Assembly: GCF_002240565.1 (NCBI RefSeq)
Contig: NZ_MZMO01000001.1
Location: forward strand, 744,001-808,000
Length of the DNA stretch: 64,000 nucleotides
Direction of reading: 5' to 3'
From: Clavibacter michiganensis subsp. insidiosus
Lineage (GTDB): Bacteria > Actinomycetota > Actinomycetes > Actinomycetales > Microbacteriaceae
The notes below the pieces were generated by a model that was not told where the DNA came from, made no database searches, and saw only the letters and a program-made list of their open reading frames with translations. The position numbers and the translations under genes were made by a program. Positions within the stretch are counted from its first letter, which is position 1, and each line of letters begins with the position of its first letter. Below, piece after piece: positions 23,523 to 31,986 of the stretch.

Positions 23523-24020
23523 GTGCGCACACTGGTACTCAACGCGGGCTTCGAGCCGCTCGCCGTCGTGTCGTTCAAGCGGGCCCTGGTGCTCGTGCTG
23601 AGCGGCAAGGCCACCATGCTCGCCCAGGACGAGGAGCACCCGATCCTCGGCAACGGCGGGGCCTGGGGCCGCCCGTCCGTGATCCTGCTGACGCGGTACG
23701 TGCGGATCCCGCACGCGCGCCGCGTGCCCGTCTCGCGGCGCGGGGTGCTGCGGCGGGACGGGGGGCGGTGCGCCTACTGCGCCCGCAACGCGACCACCAT
23801 CGACCACGTCCTCCCGCGCTCGCGCGGCGGCAAGGACACATGGGAGAACCTCGTCGCCTGCTGCCTCTCGTGCAACAACCGCAAGAGCGACCGCACGCCG
23901 GAGGAGATGGGCTGGACGCTGCGGACGTCACCGCGGGCGCCGCAGGGGAGCGGCTGGGTGGTCAGCGGGATGGAGCGCCCCGCTCCCGGGTGGGACGAGT
24001 TCCTGGCGCCGGCCGCCTGA
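23523..24020 (+). CDS. HNH endonuclease
   Basis: A 165-aa protein. An N-terminal ~75-residue domain (TLVLNAGFEPLAVVSFKRALVLVLSG) typical of the widespread actinobacterial HNH protein is followed by the HNH motif: CAYCARNATTIDHVLPRSRGG and VACCLSCNNRKSD, with Zn-binding Cys pairs CAYC and CLSC. The biological role is unknown; a housekeeping or repair nuclease is likely because the gene is broadly conserved. The start is GTG with GAGAGGG seven bases upstream. A His-rich small ORF and hairpin precede it. Confidence 0.88.
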   Translation: MRTLVLNAGFEPLAVVSFKRALVLVLSGKATMLAQDEEHPILGNGGAWGRPSVILLTRYVRIPHARRVPVSRRGVLRRDGGRCAYCARNATTIDHVLPRSRGGKDTWENLVACCLSCNNRKSDRTPEEMGWTLRTSPRAPQGSGWVVSGMERPAPGWDEFLAPAA

Positions 24021-24039
24021 TCGCGCCGCCCCGCCTCCG

Positions 24040-24045
24040 TAGGCT
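24040..24045 (+). promoter_or_regulatory. -10 element TAGGCT of a leaderless mRNA (S9 peptidase)
   Basis: TAGGCT, gagggg, ATG at 24052. Confidence 0.65.
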
Positions 24046-24051
24046 GAGGGG

Positions 24052-26109
24052 ATGACCGCCGACGCTCGCGACCCCTCCACCCCCGACGACCCGTTCCTCT
24101 GGCTGGAGGAGATCCACGGCGACAGGGCGCTCGCCTGGGTGCGCGCGGAGAACGAGCGGACGCTGGGCCGGTCGCCCGAGGGATCGCGCGCCGAGCTGAC
24201 GGGCGAGCTGCTCGAGGTGCTGGAGTCGGACGAGCGGATCCCGTACGTCACGCGGCACGGCGAGCACCTCTACAACCTCTGGCGCGACGCCGAGCACGTG
24301 CAGGGGCTCTGGCGGCGCACCACGCTCGACGAGTACCAGGCGCCGGCGCCCGAGTGGGAGGTGCTGCTCGACCTGGACGCGCTGGGCGCGGCCGAGGGGA
24401 TCCCGTGGCAGTTCTCGCGGGCGCAGCTGCTGTCGCCCGCGCGCGACCGGGCGCTCGTGTCGCTCTCGCCCGACGGCGGGGACGCGGTGGCGGTCCGCGA
24501 GCTCGACCTGACCACCGGGCGCTTCGTCGAGGACGGCTTCGCCGTGCCGGTCGCGAAGACGATGGTGTCGTGGATCGACCGGGACACGGTCTTCGTCGGC
24601 ACGGACTTCGGGCCGGGCAGCCTCACCGAGAGCTCGTACGCGCGCACCGCGCGCCGCTGGAGCCGGGGGCAGGCGCTGGCGGACGCGCCGGAGGTGCACG
24701 CCGTCGCCGCGACCGACATGCTCGTCCACGTCACGCACGACCCCACTCCCGGCTTCGAGCGGGACGTGGTGCGCGAGGTGCCGGACTTCTTCTCGTCGCG
24801 GACGCTGCTGCTGACGGACGCGGGCACGGTCCGGATCGACGTGCCGGAGGACGTGGATGTCGACCTGCACCGCGAGTGGCTCGTGCTGCGGCCGCGCACG
24901 GACACGGAGATCGGCGGCGTCGTGCACGCCGCGGGATCGCTGCTGGCGGCGCGCCTCGACGACTTCCTCGCCGGCACCCGCGAGCTCGCCGTGCTGTTCG
25001 CGCCGACCTCGTCCCGCAGCCTGGAGGACTGGGCGTGGACCGCGGGGCACCTCGTGCTCACGCTGCTCGAGGACGTCGCGAGCCGGATCCGCGTCCTGAC
25101 GCCGCCGACCGCCTCCGGGACCGCCGGGTGGCGGGTGGAGGACGTGCGCGTGGGGACGCCGCTCGCATCCGTCTCCGTCGTCGCGACGGACCGCGAGACC
25201 GACGAGTACTGGCTCGCCGTCACCGGGTTCCTCACGCCGCCGACGCTGCTGCACGGCGTGGTCGGCCAGGGAGCGCCGCGACCCGTCAAGGAGCAGCCCG
25301 CGTCGTTCGACGCCCACGGGCTCGAGGTGCAGCAGCACTTCGCCGTGTCCGACGACGGGACGCGCGTGCCCTACTTCCAGGTGGGGCCGCGCGACCTGCC
25401 GCTCGACGGATCCGCGCCGACGCTCCTCTCCGGCTACGGCGGCTTCGAGAACAGCCGCCTGCCGTCGTACAGCGGCGTCGTGGGGCGCGGCTGGCTCGCG
25501 CGCGGCGGCGTCTACGTGCTCGCGAACATCCGCGGCGGCGGCGAGTACGGGCCGGCCTGGCACCGCGCCGCCCTGCGGGAGAACCGCCATCGCGCCTACG
25601 AGGACTTCGCCGCCGTCGCACGCGACCTCGTGTCCCGCGGCGTGACCGTGCCGGCGCGCCTCGGCTGCGAGGGCCGCAGCAACGGCGGGCTGCTGGTCGG
25701 CAACATGCTCACGACCTACCCGGAGCTGTTCGGCGCCGTGATCTGCGGGGTGCCGCTCCTCGACATGCGGCGGTACACGCGGCTCTCGGCGGGGGCGTCG
25801 TGGATCGCCGAGTACGGCGACCCCGACGTGCCCGGCGACTGGGACTCCATCCGCACCTTCTCGCCGTACCACAACGTCCGCGCGGGGATCGCGTATCCGC
25901 CGACGCTCGTCTACGCGGCCACGAGCGACGACCGCGTGGGCCCGGTGCAAGCGCGGAAGATGGTCGCGCTGCTGCACGAGACCGGGGTCGAGGACGCGTG
26001 GTACTTCGAGAACACGGGCGGCGGCCACGGCGGGGCCGCGGACAACCCCGCGACGGCACGGCTGCAGTCGCTCATCCACGCGTTCCTCTGGGAGCGGCTC
26101 GGGGCGTGA
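24052..26109 (+). CDS. prolyl oligopeptidase family serine peptidase (S9A)
   Basis: A 685-aa cytoplasmic peptidase. Residues 1-~400 carry the N-terminal helix and beta-propeller, beginning DDPFLWLEEIHGDRALAWV. The alpha/beta-hydrolase domain follows, with nucleophile in EGRSNGGLLVGNM near residue 545, Asp in ATSDDRVGPVQ and His in TGGGHGG near residue 664. It cleaves short peptides after Pro or similar residues. There is no signal peptide. Its leaderless start fixes the ATG at 24052. Confidence 0.93.
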   Translation: MTADARDPSTPDDPFLWLEEIHGDRALAWVRAENERTLGRSPEGSRAELTGELLEVLESDERIPYVTRHGEHLYNLWRDAEHVQGLWRRTTLDEYQAPAPEWEVLLDLDALGAAEGIPWQFSRAQLLSPARDRALVSLSPDGGDAVAVRELDLTTGRFVEDGFAVPVAKTMVSWIDRDTVFVGTDFGPGSLTESSYARTARRWSRGQALADAPEVHAVAATDMLVHVTHDPTPGFERDVVREVPDFFSSRTLLLTDAGTVRIDVPEDVDVDLHREWLVLRPRTDTEIGGVVHAAGSLLAARLDDFLAGTRELAVLFAPTSSRSLEDWAWTAGHLVLTLLEDVASRIRVLTPPTASGTAGWRVEDVRVGTPLASVSVVATDRETDEYWLAVTGFLTPPTLLHGVVGQGAPRPVKEQPASFDAHGLEVQQHFAVSDDGTRVPYFQVGPRDLPLDGSAPTLLSGYGGFENSRLPSYSGVVGRGWLARGGVYVLANIRGGGEYGPAWHRAALRENRHRAYEDFAAVARDLVSRGVTVPARLGCEGRSNGGLLVGNMLTTYPELFGAVICGVPLLDMRRYTRLSAGASWIAEYGDPDVPGDWDSIRTFSPYHNVRAGIAYPPTLVYAATSDDRVGPVQARKMVALLHETGVEDAWYFENTGGGHGGAADNPATARLQSLIHAFLWERLGA

Positions 26110-26163
26110 CGGCGGGCGTCCGAGCAGCGCGGCGGGCGACGATCCGGGCGGCCGCCCGGATCG

Positions 26164-27042
26164 TCAGCCGCCGCGGCGGGCGGACACGCGGGGACGCAGA
26201 GCGGATACGAGGTCGGTCAGCATCTCCGTCGGCTCCAGGCCCACCTCGCGCTCGAGGCGCGTGCGGTAGATCTCGTAGGCGCGCAGGGCGTCGGACCGGT
26301 TGCCGGCGGCGACGTGCACGGCGATGAGGCAGCGCTGCGCTGTCTCGCGGAGCGGATCCACGTCGATGGCCCGTCGGGCGGCAGAGGCCGCCTCGTGCAG
26401 GCGCGACCGGGTCAGCAGCGCCTGGGACTGCGCCTCGAGCGCGTTGACCCGGAGGTGCCGCCACTCCTCGGCCGCGGGCTCCAGCCACGCGTCGAACCAG
26501 TCGGGCAGGAGGTCGGCGCTGAAGAGGGCGACCGCGGCCGGCGAGATGTCCGCGTCGTCCGGCTCCTCCTGCCGCGGCTCGAGGAGGCGGGCGGCCGTCC
26601 CGCGAGCCGTCCGGAGGTCGACGGCCACGGCGTCGTTCAGCATCAGGCCGCCGGGCGCGGAGCCGACGATCTCGCGGCCCCCGTCGCCGAGGCGGGCGAT
26701 GGCGGAGCGGAGGCTCGACGCGGCGCGGGCATCCAGCGCGTCGGGCCACAGCTGGCTGGCGAGGGTGCCGCGGTCGGCGGGGCGGGCGCGGATCGCGAGC
26801 GCGGCGATGAGGCGCCTGGTGCCGTCGGAGAGGGCGGCGCCGTGCGGATCCGGGCGCGCGGACGCGGACGCGGGATCCGCGCCGAGGCCCGCGACGTGGA
26901 AGCCGCCGAGCACGTCGACGCGGATCACGACGGCGCTTCGGCGGGGATCGGGCGGCCGACGATCGGGCGGGCGGGGGTGGCCGGACGGCGCGCTGAGCGC
27001 AGGGATCCGCCCTCGACTCGCTGATGCATCCGGCACCTCCAT
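26164..27042 (-). CDS. SARP/BTAD-type transcriptional regulator
   Basis: A 292-aa regulator. A poorly conserved Pro/Arg-rich stretch precedes an OmpR-like winged-helix DNA-binding domain (VDVLGGFHVAG, LIAALAIRARPADRGTLASQLWPDA, SLRSAIARLG). The bacterial transcriptional activation domain then runs from ~150 (ARLLEPRQEE, LLPDWFDAWLEPAAEEWRHLRV, SALRAYEIYRTRLEREVGLEPT). The ATG at 27042 follows TACGGT by seven bases and is chosen over an upstream in-frame start; GTG at 26928 would begin directly at the DNA-binding domain. It is convergent with the S9 peptidase. The target is unknown; the neighbouring surface-protein gene is on the same strand. Confidence 0.85.
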   Translation of the reverse strand: MEVPDASASRGRIPALSAPSGHPRPPDRRPPDPRRSAVVIRVDVLGGFHVAGLGADPASASARPDPHGAALSDGTRRLIAALAIRARPADRGTLASQLWPDALDARAASSLRSAIARLGDGGREIVGSAPGGLMLNDAVAVDLRTARGTAARLLEPRQEEPDDADISPAAVALFSADLLPDWFDAWLEPAAEEWRHLRVNALEAQSQALLTRSRLHEAASAARRAIDVDPLRETAQRCLIAVHVAAGNRSDALRAYEIYRTRLEREVGLEPTEMLTDLVSALRPRVSARRGG

Positions 27043-27049
27043 CGCGGCC

Positions 27050-27055
27050 ACCGTA
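27050..27055 (-). promoter_or_regulatory. -10 element TACGGT of a leaderless mRNA (SARP regulator)
   Basis: TACGGT lies seven bases before the ATG at 27042 on the - strand. Confidence 0.5.
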
Positions 27056-27162
27056 TCCGCTGGGAAGCGAAATCCGATCACGCAGGTGCTTTTGAGGCTA
27101 CGCACGACCGATCGCCCGACGACGTGTCGTCGGGCCATCGGTCACGCGATCCGCGGGGGTGG

Positions 27163-28446
27163 CTACCGCTGGGCGGATCGGCGTCGGGCGTTCCATCCGA
27201 GTCCGAGGGCACCCAGGACCAGGGCGGCCAGGCCCCAGCCGATGGTGGGCGTGGGGTCGTAGCCCGTCACCGGGAGCGATCCGCCGGGCATCCTGCCCCC
27301 GGGGACGATCGGCGCGGGGGTCGTGCTCGACGGCGTGGGCGTCCCGACGCTCGGCGTGGGCGTGCCCGCGGTCGGGGTCGGCGTGCCGACCGTGGGCGTC
27401 GGCGTGGGGGCCGTCGCGGTGGGCGTCGGGGCCGTGGGCGTGGGCGTCGGCGCGGTGGGCGTCGGGGTCGGCGCGGTGGGCGTCGGCGTCGGGGCCGTCG
27501 GGGTCGGCGTCGGAGCCGTCGGCGTGGGCGTGGGCGCGGTGGGCGTGGGCGTCGGGACGGTGGGCGTCGGCGTCGGCACCGTGGGCGTCGGGGTCGGGGT
27601 CGGGGCCGTCGGCGTGGGAGTCGGGACGGTGGGCGTCGGCGCGGGCGTGGTGGGCTCGACCGTGGGGGTCGCGGTGGGCGTCGCCGTGGGCGTGGGCGTC
27701 GGCGTCACGACCGCGGTGACGAAGTTGCTGAGGTTCGTGGCGCAGGTGACGGTCGCGCCGCCGCCGTTGCCGGATCCGTTGCACTGGTTGACCGTGACGA
27801 GGAGCGCGGAGGTGACGGTGGACGTCGGGACGGTGCAGGTGACGCGACCCGCGGCGCCGCCGCCGTTGCCGGATCCGTTGCACTGGGTGACGTCGGCGCC
27901 CGTGGTGCTGGACACCGGGTTGCAGGCCGTCCCGCCCGCTGCGCCGTCCGTGGCGGAGCCGACGCACTGGTTCACGGTCGCGGGCGTGGTGGTGCTGTCA
28001 CCGACGATGTTGTTGGTGATGTCCACGTTGCAGATGACATTGCTGCCGCCGCCGTTCGCGACGCCGTTGCACTGGTCGACCGCGGTGATGATGATCCCGT
28101 CACGCTGCGACACCGTCGTGGTGCAGAGGGGAGCCGCTCCCGCGGCGCCGGCGCACACGCGGCTGGTGACCGTCGAGGATCCGGTCTGCGTCGCGACGTT
28201 CAATTCGTTGACGACCGTCACGTCGCATTCGACCTGGTCGCCACCGCCGTTGGGGGTGTCGTTGCACTGGGACGTGGTCGTGGGGGAGACGGCCGCCGAT
28301 GCGGACTGCATCTGCCCGGTGACGCCGACGACGGCGACGAGCGCGATGAGCGCGGCGCCCGCGGAGGCGAGGACGCGTTGACGGATGCCACGACGGGGGT
28401 GGCGGGCGGGAATTGCGGTCCCGGGTGATGCGAGGTGATTCGGCAC
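27163..28446 (-). CDS. sortase-anchored (LPVTG) surface protein with Cys-Asn-Gly repeats
   Basis: A 427-aa exported protein. A long signal peptide (basic 1-25, hydrophobic ~27-45, cleavage near SASA-AVS) is followed by ~200 residues with five copies of a Cys-paired motif of the form QCNG..NGGG....C, with N/T-rich spacers. A ~130-residue Pro-Thr wall-spanning linker comes next, then GGSLPVTG, a hydrophobic helix and RRRSAQR, a standard sorting signal. It should be covalently linked to peptidoglycan by a sortase (none in the window). GTG at 28446 has AAGGAG upstream. No family is recognised for the repeat domain. Confidence 0.85.
   Translation of the reverse strand: MPNHLASPGTAIPARHPRRGIRQRVLASAGAALIALVAVVGVTGQMQSASAAVSPTTTSQCNDTPNGGGDQVECDVTVVNELNVATQTGSSTVTSRVCAGAAGAAPLCTTTVSQRDGIIITAVDQCNGVANGGGSNVICNVDITNNIVGDSTTTPATVNQCVGSATDGAAGGTACNPVSSTTGADVTQCNGSGNGGGAAGRVTCTVPTSTVTSALLVTVNQCNGSGNGGGATVTCATNLSNFVTAVVTPTPTPTATPTATPTVEPTTPAPTPTVPTPTPTAPTPTPTPTVPTPTPTVPTPTPTAPTPTPTAPTPTPTAPTPTPTAPTPTPTAPTPTPTAPTPTATAPTPTPTVGTPTPTAGTPTPSVGTPTPSSTTPAPIVPGGRMPGGSLPVTGYDPTPTIGWGLAALVLGALGLGWNARRRSAQR
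27330..27715. repeat. low-complexity Pro-Thr coding tract
   Basis: Direct short repeats of CCNAC(G/C)-type Pro-Thr codons, read on the - strand as PTPTAPTPTP. This is the wall-spanning linker of the LPVTG protein and gives spurious Val-Gly frames on the other strand. Confidence 0.85.
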
Positions 28447-28565
28447 GGTGCTCCTTCTTCCCGGCCAGAGTGCTCGCGCCCCCGCGACGCACCCGCGACG
28501 CGGGCGTGACGCGGGCGTGACACATGGCGCGCCGGGTAGGTGGAGGCCTGGCATTCCGCGGGCTG

Positions 28566-28579
28566 CGTAAATCATTACG
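28566..28579. promoter_or_regulatory. palindrome CGTAA-ATCA-TTACG between lsr2 and the surface-protein gene
   Basis: A perfect 5+4+5 inverted repeat in a locally AT-richer spot about 120 nt upstream of the surface-protein start. It is operator-like; no binding protein is assigned. Confidence 0.3.
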
Positions 28580-28596
28580 GGGCACCCGTGGGACGA

Positions 28597-28634
28597 CGAA
28601 GAGGGCCGATCCGCTGGCGGATCGGCCCTCTTCG
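28597..28634 (-). terminator. terminator hairpin after lsr2
   Basis: A perfect 17-bp stem CGAAGAGGGCCGATCCG and its complement with loop CTGG, located 34 nt beyond the lsr2 stop. Confidence 0.85.
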
Positions 28635-28667
28635 CACGTGCTGCGCGCCGTGCGCGCGTCGTGTCGC

Positions 28668-29018
28668 CTACTTGTTGGCGCGGTACTCCTCGAGCAGGTC
28701 GGCGGAGATGCGGCCGCGCTCGGAGACCTTGTGGCCGTGCTCGCGCAGCCACTCGCGGGCGGCACCGAGGTTCTCCTTCGGAGCGCTGGAGGAGGAGCGA
28801 CGCGAGCCGGTCGAACGGCCGGTGGAGGCGCGGCCGACGCGGCGGGCGCGGTCGACGTACGCGTCGAGCGCCTCACGGAGCTTCGCGGCGTTGGCGTCGC
28901 TCAGATCGATCTCGTAATTCACGCCGTCGAGCGCGAACGGGACGGTCTCGCCCTTTCCCTCTTCGATGACGACGCCGTCGATGTCGTCGACGAGCGTGGT
29001 GACAACCTTGCGAGCCAC
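28668..29018 (-). CDS. lsr2: nucleoid-associated protein Lsr2
   Basis: A 116-aa H-NS-like xenogeneic silencer. The N-terminal dimerisation domain (KVVTTLVDDIDG, ALDGVNYEIDLSDANAAKLREAL) is joined by a basic RS-rich linker to a C-terminal AT-hook-like DNA-binding domain (REWLREHGHKVSERGRISADLLEEY), which lacks the usual final R-G-R context only slightly. The GTG at 29018 is chosen because GGAAGGA lies at ideal spacing and the family starts here; an in-frame ATG at 29033 overlaps that site. The long gap upstream carries a TATCGT -10 and a palindrome. Confidence 0.95.
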   Translation of the reverse strand: MARKVVTTLVDDIDGVVIEEGKGETVPFALDGVNYEIDLSDANAAKLREALDAYVDRARRVGRASTGRSTGSRRSSSSAPKENLGAAREWLREHGHKVSERGRISADLLEEYRANK

Positions 29019-29042
29019 GTCTGTTCCTTCCATTGCCGATGG

Positions 29043-29058
29043 CGCATCAGATGATGCG
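29043..29058. promoter_or_regulatory. palindrome in the lsr2 leader
   Basis: CGCATCA-GA-TGATGCG, a perfect 7+2+7 inverted repeat between the lsr2 -10 candidate and its ribosome-binding site. It could be an operator or an mRNA hairpin. The rest of the 365-nt gap up to 29383 shows only the hairpin at 29329. Confidence 0.35.
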
Positions 29059-29328
29059 ACGAGAACCACGATACCCGGTGCGCGCGGGAAATCCGACATG
29101 GTTCGTGAATCGGAGACGGAAATCGGCAGACAATCCGTGGGGACCCGGTCCGCCGATACGTCGTCGCGCCATCGTCGGGCGCATTCCGTCGCGTCAGCGG
29201 GGTGTCGACGGCGGTGTTTCCCGCGCGTCGCGGCGGAACGCGGCTGGCATATCACCGGGGAATGCGGCGCCATCTCCTCACCTACGGAATTAGAGGGGCG
29301 CACCACGGATCACCGCGCGGGAACGCGG

Positions 29329-29361
29329 GAGGGCCCGCGGAGACGCGCTCCGCGGGCCCTC
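29329..29361 (-). terminator. terminator hairpin after the YrdC-domain gene
   Basis: GAGGGCCCGCGGA and TCCGCGGGCCCTC form a 13-bp stem with a 7-base loop, 22 nt beyond the stop. Confidence 0.8.
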
Positions 29362-29383
29362 GAGGGTGCTGATCCCGGCGGGA

Positions 29384-30166
29384 TCAGTAGTACTCGCCGT
29401 GCCGGTAGTCCCACGACGGGAACGACCGGGCGAGCGCCGACATGATGACGTCCACCGCCAGGCCGCGGCGGATGAGCGTCGGGTTCGGGGTGACCGAGCG
29501 CTCGCCGCGCTGCTCGGGGATGAGCGCGCCGGACGCGTCGACCATGGAGACCATGACGCCCTGCTCGTGGCGGCTGGTCTCGTCGAGGCCGGGCTGGATG
29601 GAGGCGACGTAGTCGTCGGCCGCCACGATGACGTCGGCCTGCTGCTCGATGCGCTCCCCGATGCCCTCGACGCGCCCGCGGTTGCCCTTGCCCGACGGGT
29701 TGGCGGAGCTCGCGAAGGACAGGCGGCGGCTCTCCCAGAGACGCTCGGCGAGCTGCTCGGCGGGGCGGCCGAAGCGGATCACGAAGCAGCTCGTGCCGCG
29801 GCGGTCCATGGCCAGCTGGCCAGCGACCTCGTCGGGGATGAGGTGCTTCGCGTCCTCGCGCCAGGGGAGGATGCAACCGAGGAGCACGTCGGCGTCCCAG
29901 TGCTCCTGGTAGAAGGCGAGGATCTCGTCGTTCAGCACGGCGAGCTCCTCCAGCTGCTCGATGCTCGTGCAGAGGACCACGCCCGGCTTGTCGCGGTTGC
30001 GCTGCTTGGCGTCGAACTTGCGCTCGAGGCCGGTGCCGTCCGTCGTCATGAGGATGTAGCCGACCTTGGTGGCGGCGACGACGAGGCCTCCTGGCGCCTC
30101 GAGGGCCTGGGCCGCGCGCTCGTCGAGCGAGCCGTCCCAGGGGATCGTGCGGGTGGTGTCGGTCAT
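29384..30166 (-). CDS. YrdC/Sua5-domain protein (threonylcarbamoyl-AMP synthase-like)
   Basis: A 260-aa single-domain YrdC protein. Seen: the N-terminal GGLVVAATKVGYILMT, the KxR region FDAKQRNRDKPG, and SFASSANPSGKGN, the adenylate/threonine-binding segment. Family members make threonylcarbamoyl-AMP for tRNA t6A37. The divergent long sequence and lack of the Sua5 C-terminal domain suggest a paralogue with a different substrate is possible. The ATG at 30166 follows GAGAGG. Confidence 0.8.
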   Translation of the reverse strand: MTDTTRTIPWDGSLDERAAQALEAPGGLVVAATKVGYILMTTDGTGLERKFDAKQRNRDKPGVVLCTSIEQLEELAVLNDEILAFYQEHWDADVLLGCILPWREDAKHLIPDEVAGQLAMDRRGTSCFVIRFGRPAEQLAERLWESRRLSFASSANPSGKGNRGRVEGIGERIEQQADVIVAADDYVASIQPGLDETSRHEQGVMVSMVDASGALIPEQRGERSVTPNPTLIRRGLAVDVIMSALARSFPSWDYRHGEYY

Positions 30167-30366
30167 GGGGGCGTGCCTCTCGTGCGTGTCGTGGTGGATC
30201 CGCCGCGGCGCACCTGCGTCGGGCCGGGGTGCGCCTGGCCGCGCGTGCGGCGGGAGAGCGGTGATGTCGACGGTAGGCGCGGCACCTGGGTGGAGCGGGC
30301 GAGCGTCCACAGGGGGAGGGCGGACGCCGCCTCGAACGGGGGCTCCTGGCGGCCGGGGCGGCTGCC

Positions 30367-30372
30367 TAGCCT
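30367..30372 (+). promoter_or_regulatory. -10 element TAGCCT of a leaderless mRNA (GIY-YIG protein)
   Basis: TAGCCT, gagggg, ATG at 30379. Confidence 0.65.
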
Positions 30373-30378
30373 GAGGGG

Positions 30379-31986
30379 ATGAGCGCTGCCGCCGGCTGGT
30401 ACGACGACCAGGATCCCCGCTTCGTCCGCTGGTGGGACGGCGAGCGGTGGACCGAGCACGTGCAGCCGAAGCCCGAGGTCACACAGACGGAGCAGGAGCC
30501 GGTGCCGGTCGCGCCCGCCGCGGCGCCCGTCGACCGCCTCTCGAAGCGCGAGGCCCGGGAGCGGGCCGCGGCGGCCGAGGCGCACATCGCGCAGCTCGAG
30601 GACCTGATCCGGCGCCACGGCATGCGCGAGTTCACCGAGGTGGACGACTACCGCGCCCACGCGGCGTCGGAGGCCGAGTCCGCCCGGCGCACCGGGGCCG
30701 ACGCCGCGACCGCGCTGGTCGCCGCGGCGCGGGAGGAGCGCGACCGGATCCTCGCGGGGGCCGGGGCGGAGCGACTCCGGGCCGAGGCGGAGGCGGCGGC
30801 GACGCGCGACCGGGCCGAGGCGGGCGCCCGGGCCGCGCGCATCCGGGCCGAGGCCGAGCTCCAGGCGGTGGACGAGGCCGTGCACGAGCGGATCGAGACC
30901 CGGCGCGCCGTCGACGCGGAGCTCGCGACCGCGCGCGCCGAGCTCGTCGACGTGACTGCGACGGCGGAGCTGCAGGGCGTGGGCCTGTTCGACTACGACC
31001 ACCCGGCGGAGTCCTCGGCCGAGCTCGCGTCGCGCCTGGAGGCGCTGCGGTACACGATCAAGAACGCCGTCCGGGACAAGCGGGCGGTGACGGCCACGTC
31101 CGGGTTCACGTTCAACGGATCCGAGGCGCAGGGGCGGCGCTTCGTGAGCGACATGTCGAAGGTGCTGCTGCGCGCCTACAACGCCGAGGCGGAGAACGCC
31201 GTGAAGGCGACCAGGGCGGGCAGCCTCCACGTCGCGCAGAACCGGCTGACCCGGGCGGCGGAGCAGATCGCGAAGAGCGGCACGATGATCGACCTCCGCA
31301 TCGAGGACGGATACCACGAGCTGCGGCTCGAGGAGCTGCAGCTCGCGAGCGCGCACCTCCGCGTGCTGCAGGCGGAGAAGGAGATGGAGCGGGAGCGCCG
31401 GGCGGAGCTCCGCGAGCAGGCGAAGGCGACGGCGGAATTGCAGGCCGAGCGCGATCGCCTCGACAAGGAGCGCGCCCACTACGCCGCGACCCTGGCCGCG
31501 CTGGAGACCAACGGCGACGTCGAGGGCGCGGCGCGCATGCGGGACCGGATCGACGACGTCGACCGCGCGCTCGTGGATGTCGACTACCGCGCGGCGAACG
31601 TGCGCGCCGGATACGTCTACGTGATCTCCAACGTGGGGGCGTTCGGCGAGCGGATGGTGAAGATCGGCATGACGCGGCGGCTCGAGCCGATGGACCGGGT
31701 GGTCGAGCTCGGCGACGCGTCCGTGCCGTTCCGCTTCGACGTCCACGCGCTGTTCTTCGCCGACGATGCGGTGGGCGTCGAGGCGATGCTGCACCGGACG
31801 TTCGCGGAGCACCGGGTGAACCGGATCAACCTCCGGCGCGAGTTCTTCTACGTCACGCCCGACGAGGTGCTCGACGCCCTGAAGGCGCACGCGGTGGAGA
31901 TCGTCGAGTTCGCCCTGCACCCGGCGGCGGAGGAGTACCGGGCCAGTCGCGCGCTCGACGGGGCGGAGCCGGTCCCGGCCTCCTGA
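30379..31986 (+). CDS. DUF2510-DUF4041-GIY-YIG (T5orf172/Mug113) protein
   Basis: A 535-aa protein. An N-terminal DUF2510 motif (AGWYDDQDPRFVRWWDGERWTEH) is followed by a coiled coil at ~50-190, a DUF4041 domain ~200-400 with a second long coiled coil, and a C-terminal GIY-YIG-like domain (GYVYVISN, RMVKIGMTRRLEPMDRV, ELGDASVPFRFDVHALFF, HRTFAEHRVNR). Related DUF4041/T5orf172 proteins occur in phages and bacterial accessory regions. Nuclease activity is inferred from the fold, and a defence or phage-related role is speculative. The start is set by the leaderless promoter. Confidence 0.85.
   Translation: MSAAAGWYDDQDPRFVRWWDGERWTEHVQPKPEVTQTEQEPVPVAPAAAPVDRLSKREARERAAAAEAHIAQLEDLIRRHGMREFTEVDDYRAHAASEAESARRTGADAATALVAAAREERDRILAGAGAERLRAEAEAAATRDRAEAGARAARIRAEAELQAVDEAVHERIETRRAVDAELATARAELVDVTATAELQGVGLFDYDHPAESSAELASRLEALRYTIKNAVRDKRAVTATSGFTFNGSEAQGRRFVSDMSKVLLRAYNAEAENAVKATRAGSLHVAQNRLTRAAEQIAKSGTMIDLRIEDGYHELRLEELQLASAHLRVLQAEKEMERERRAELREQAKATAELQAERDRLDKERAHYAATLAALETNGDVEGAARMRDRIDDVDRALVDVDYRAANVRAGYVYVISNVGAFGERMVKIGMTRRLEPMDRVVELGDASVPFRFDVHALFFADDAVGVEAMLHRTFAEHRVNRINLRREFFYVTPDEVLDALKAHAVEIVEFALHPAAEEYRASRALDGAEPVPAS

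Noticed and set aside
27124..28428. Long Arg/Gly-rich and Val/Gly-repeat frames on the + strand opposite the surface protein
   Set aside because: They are complements of the Pro-Thr and NGGG repeats and have no ribosome-binding site or family match.
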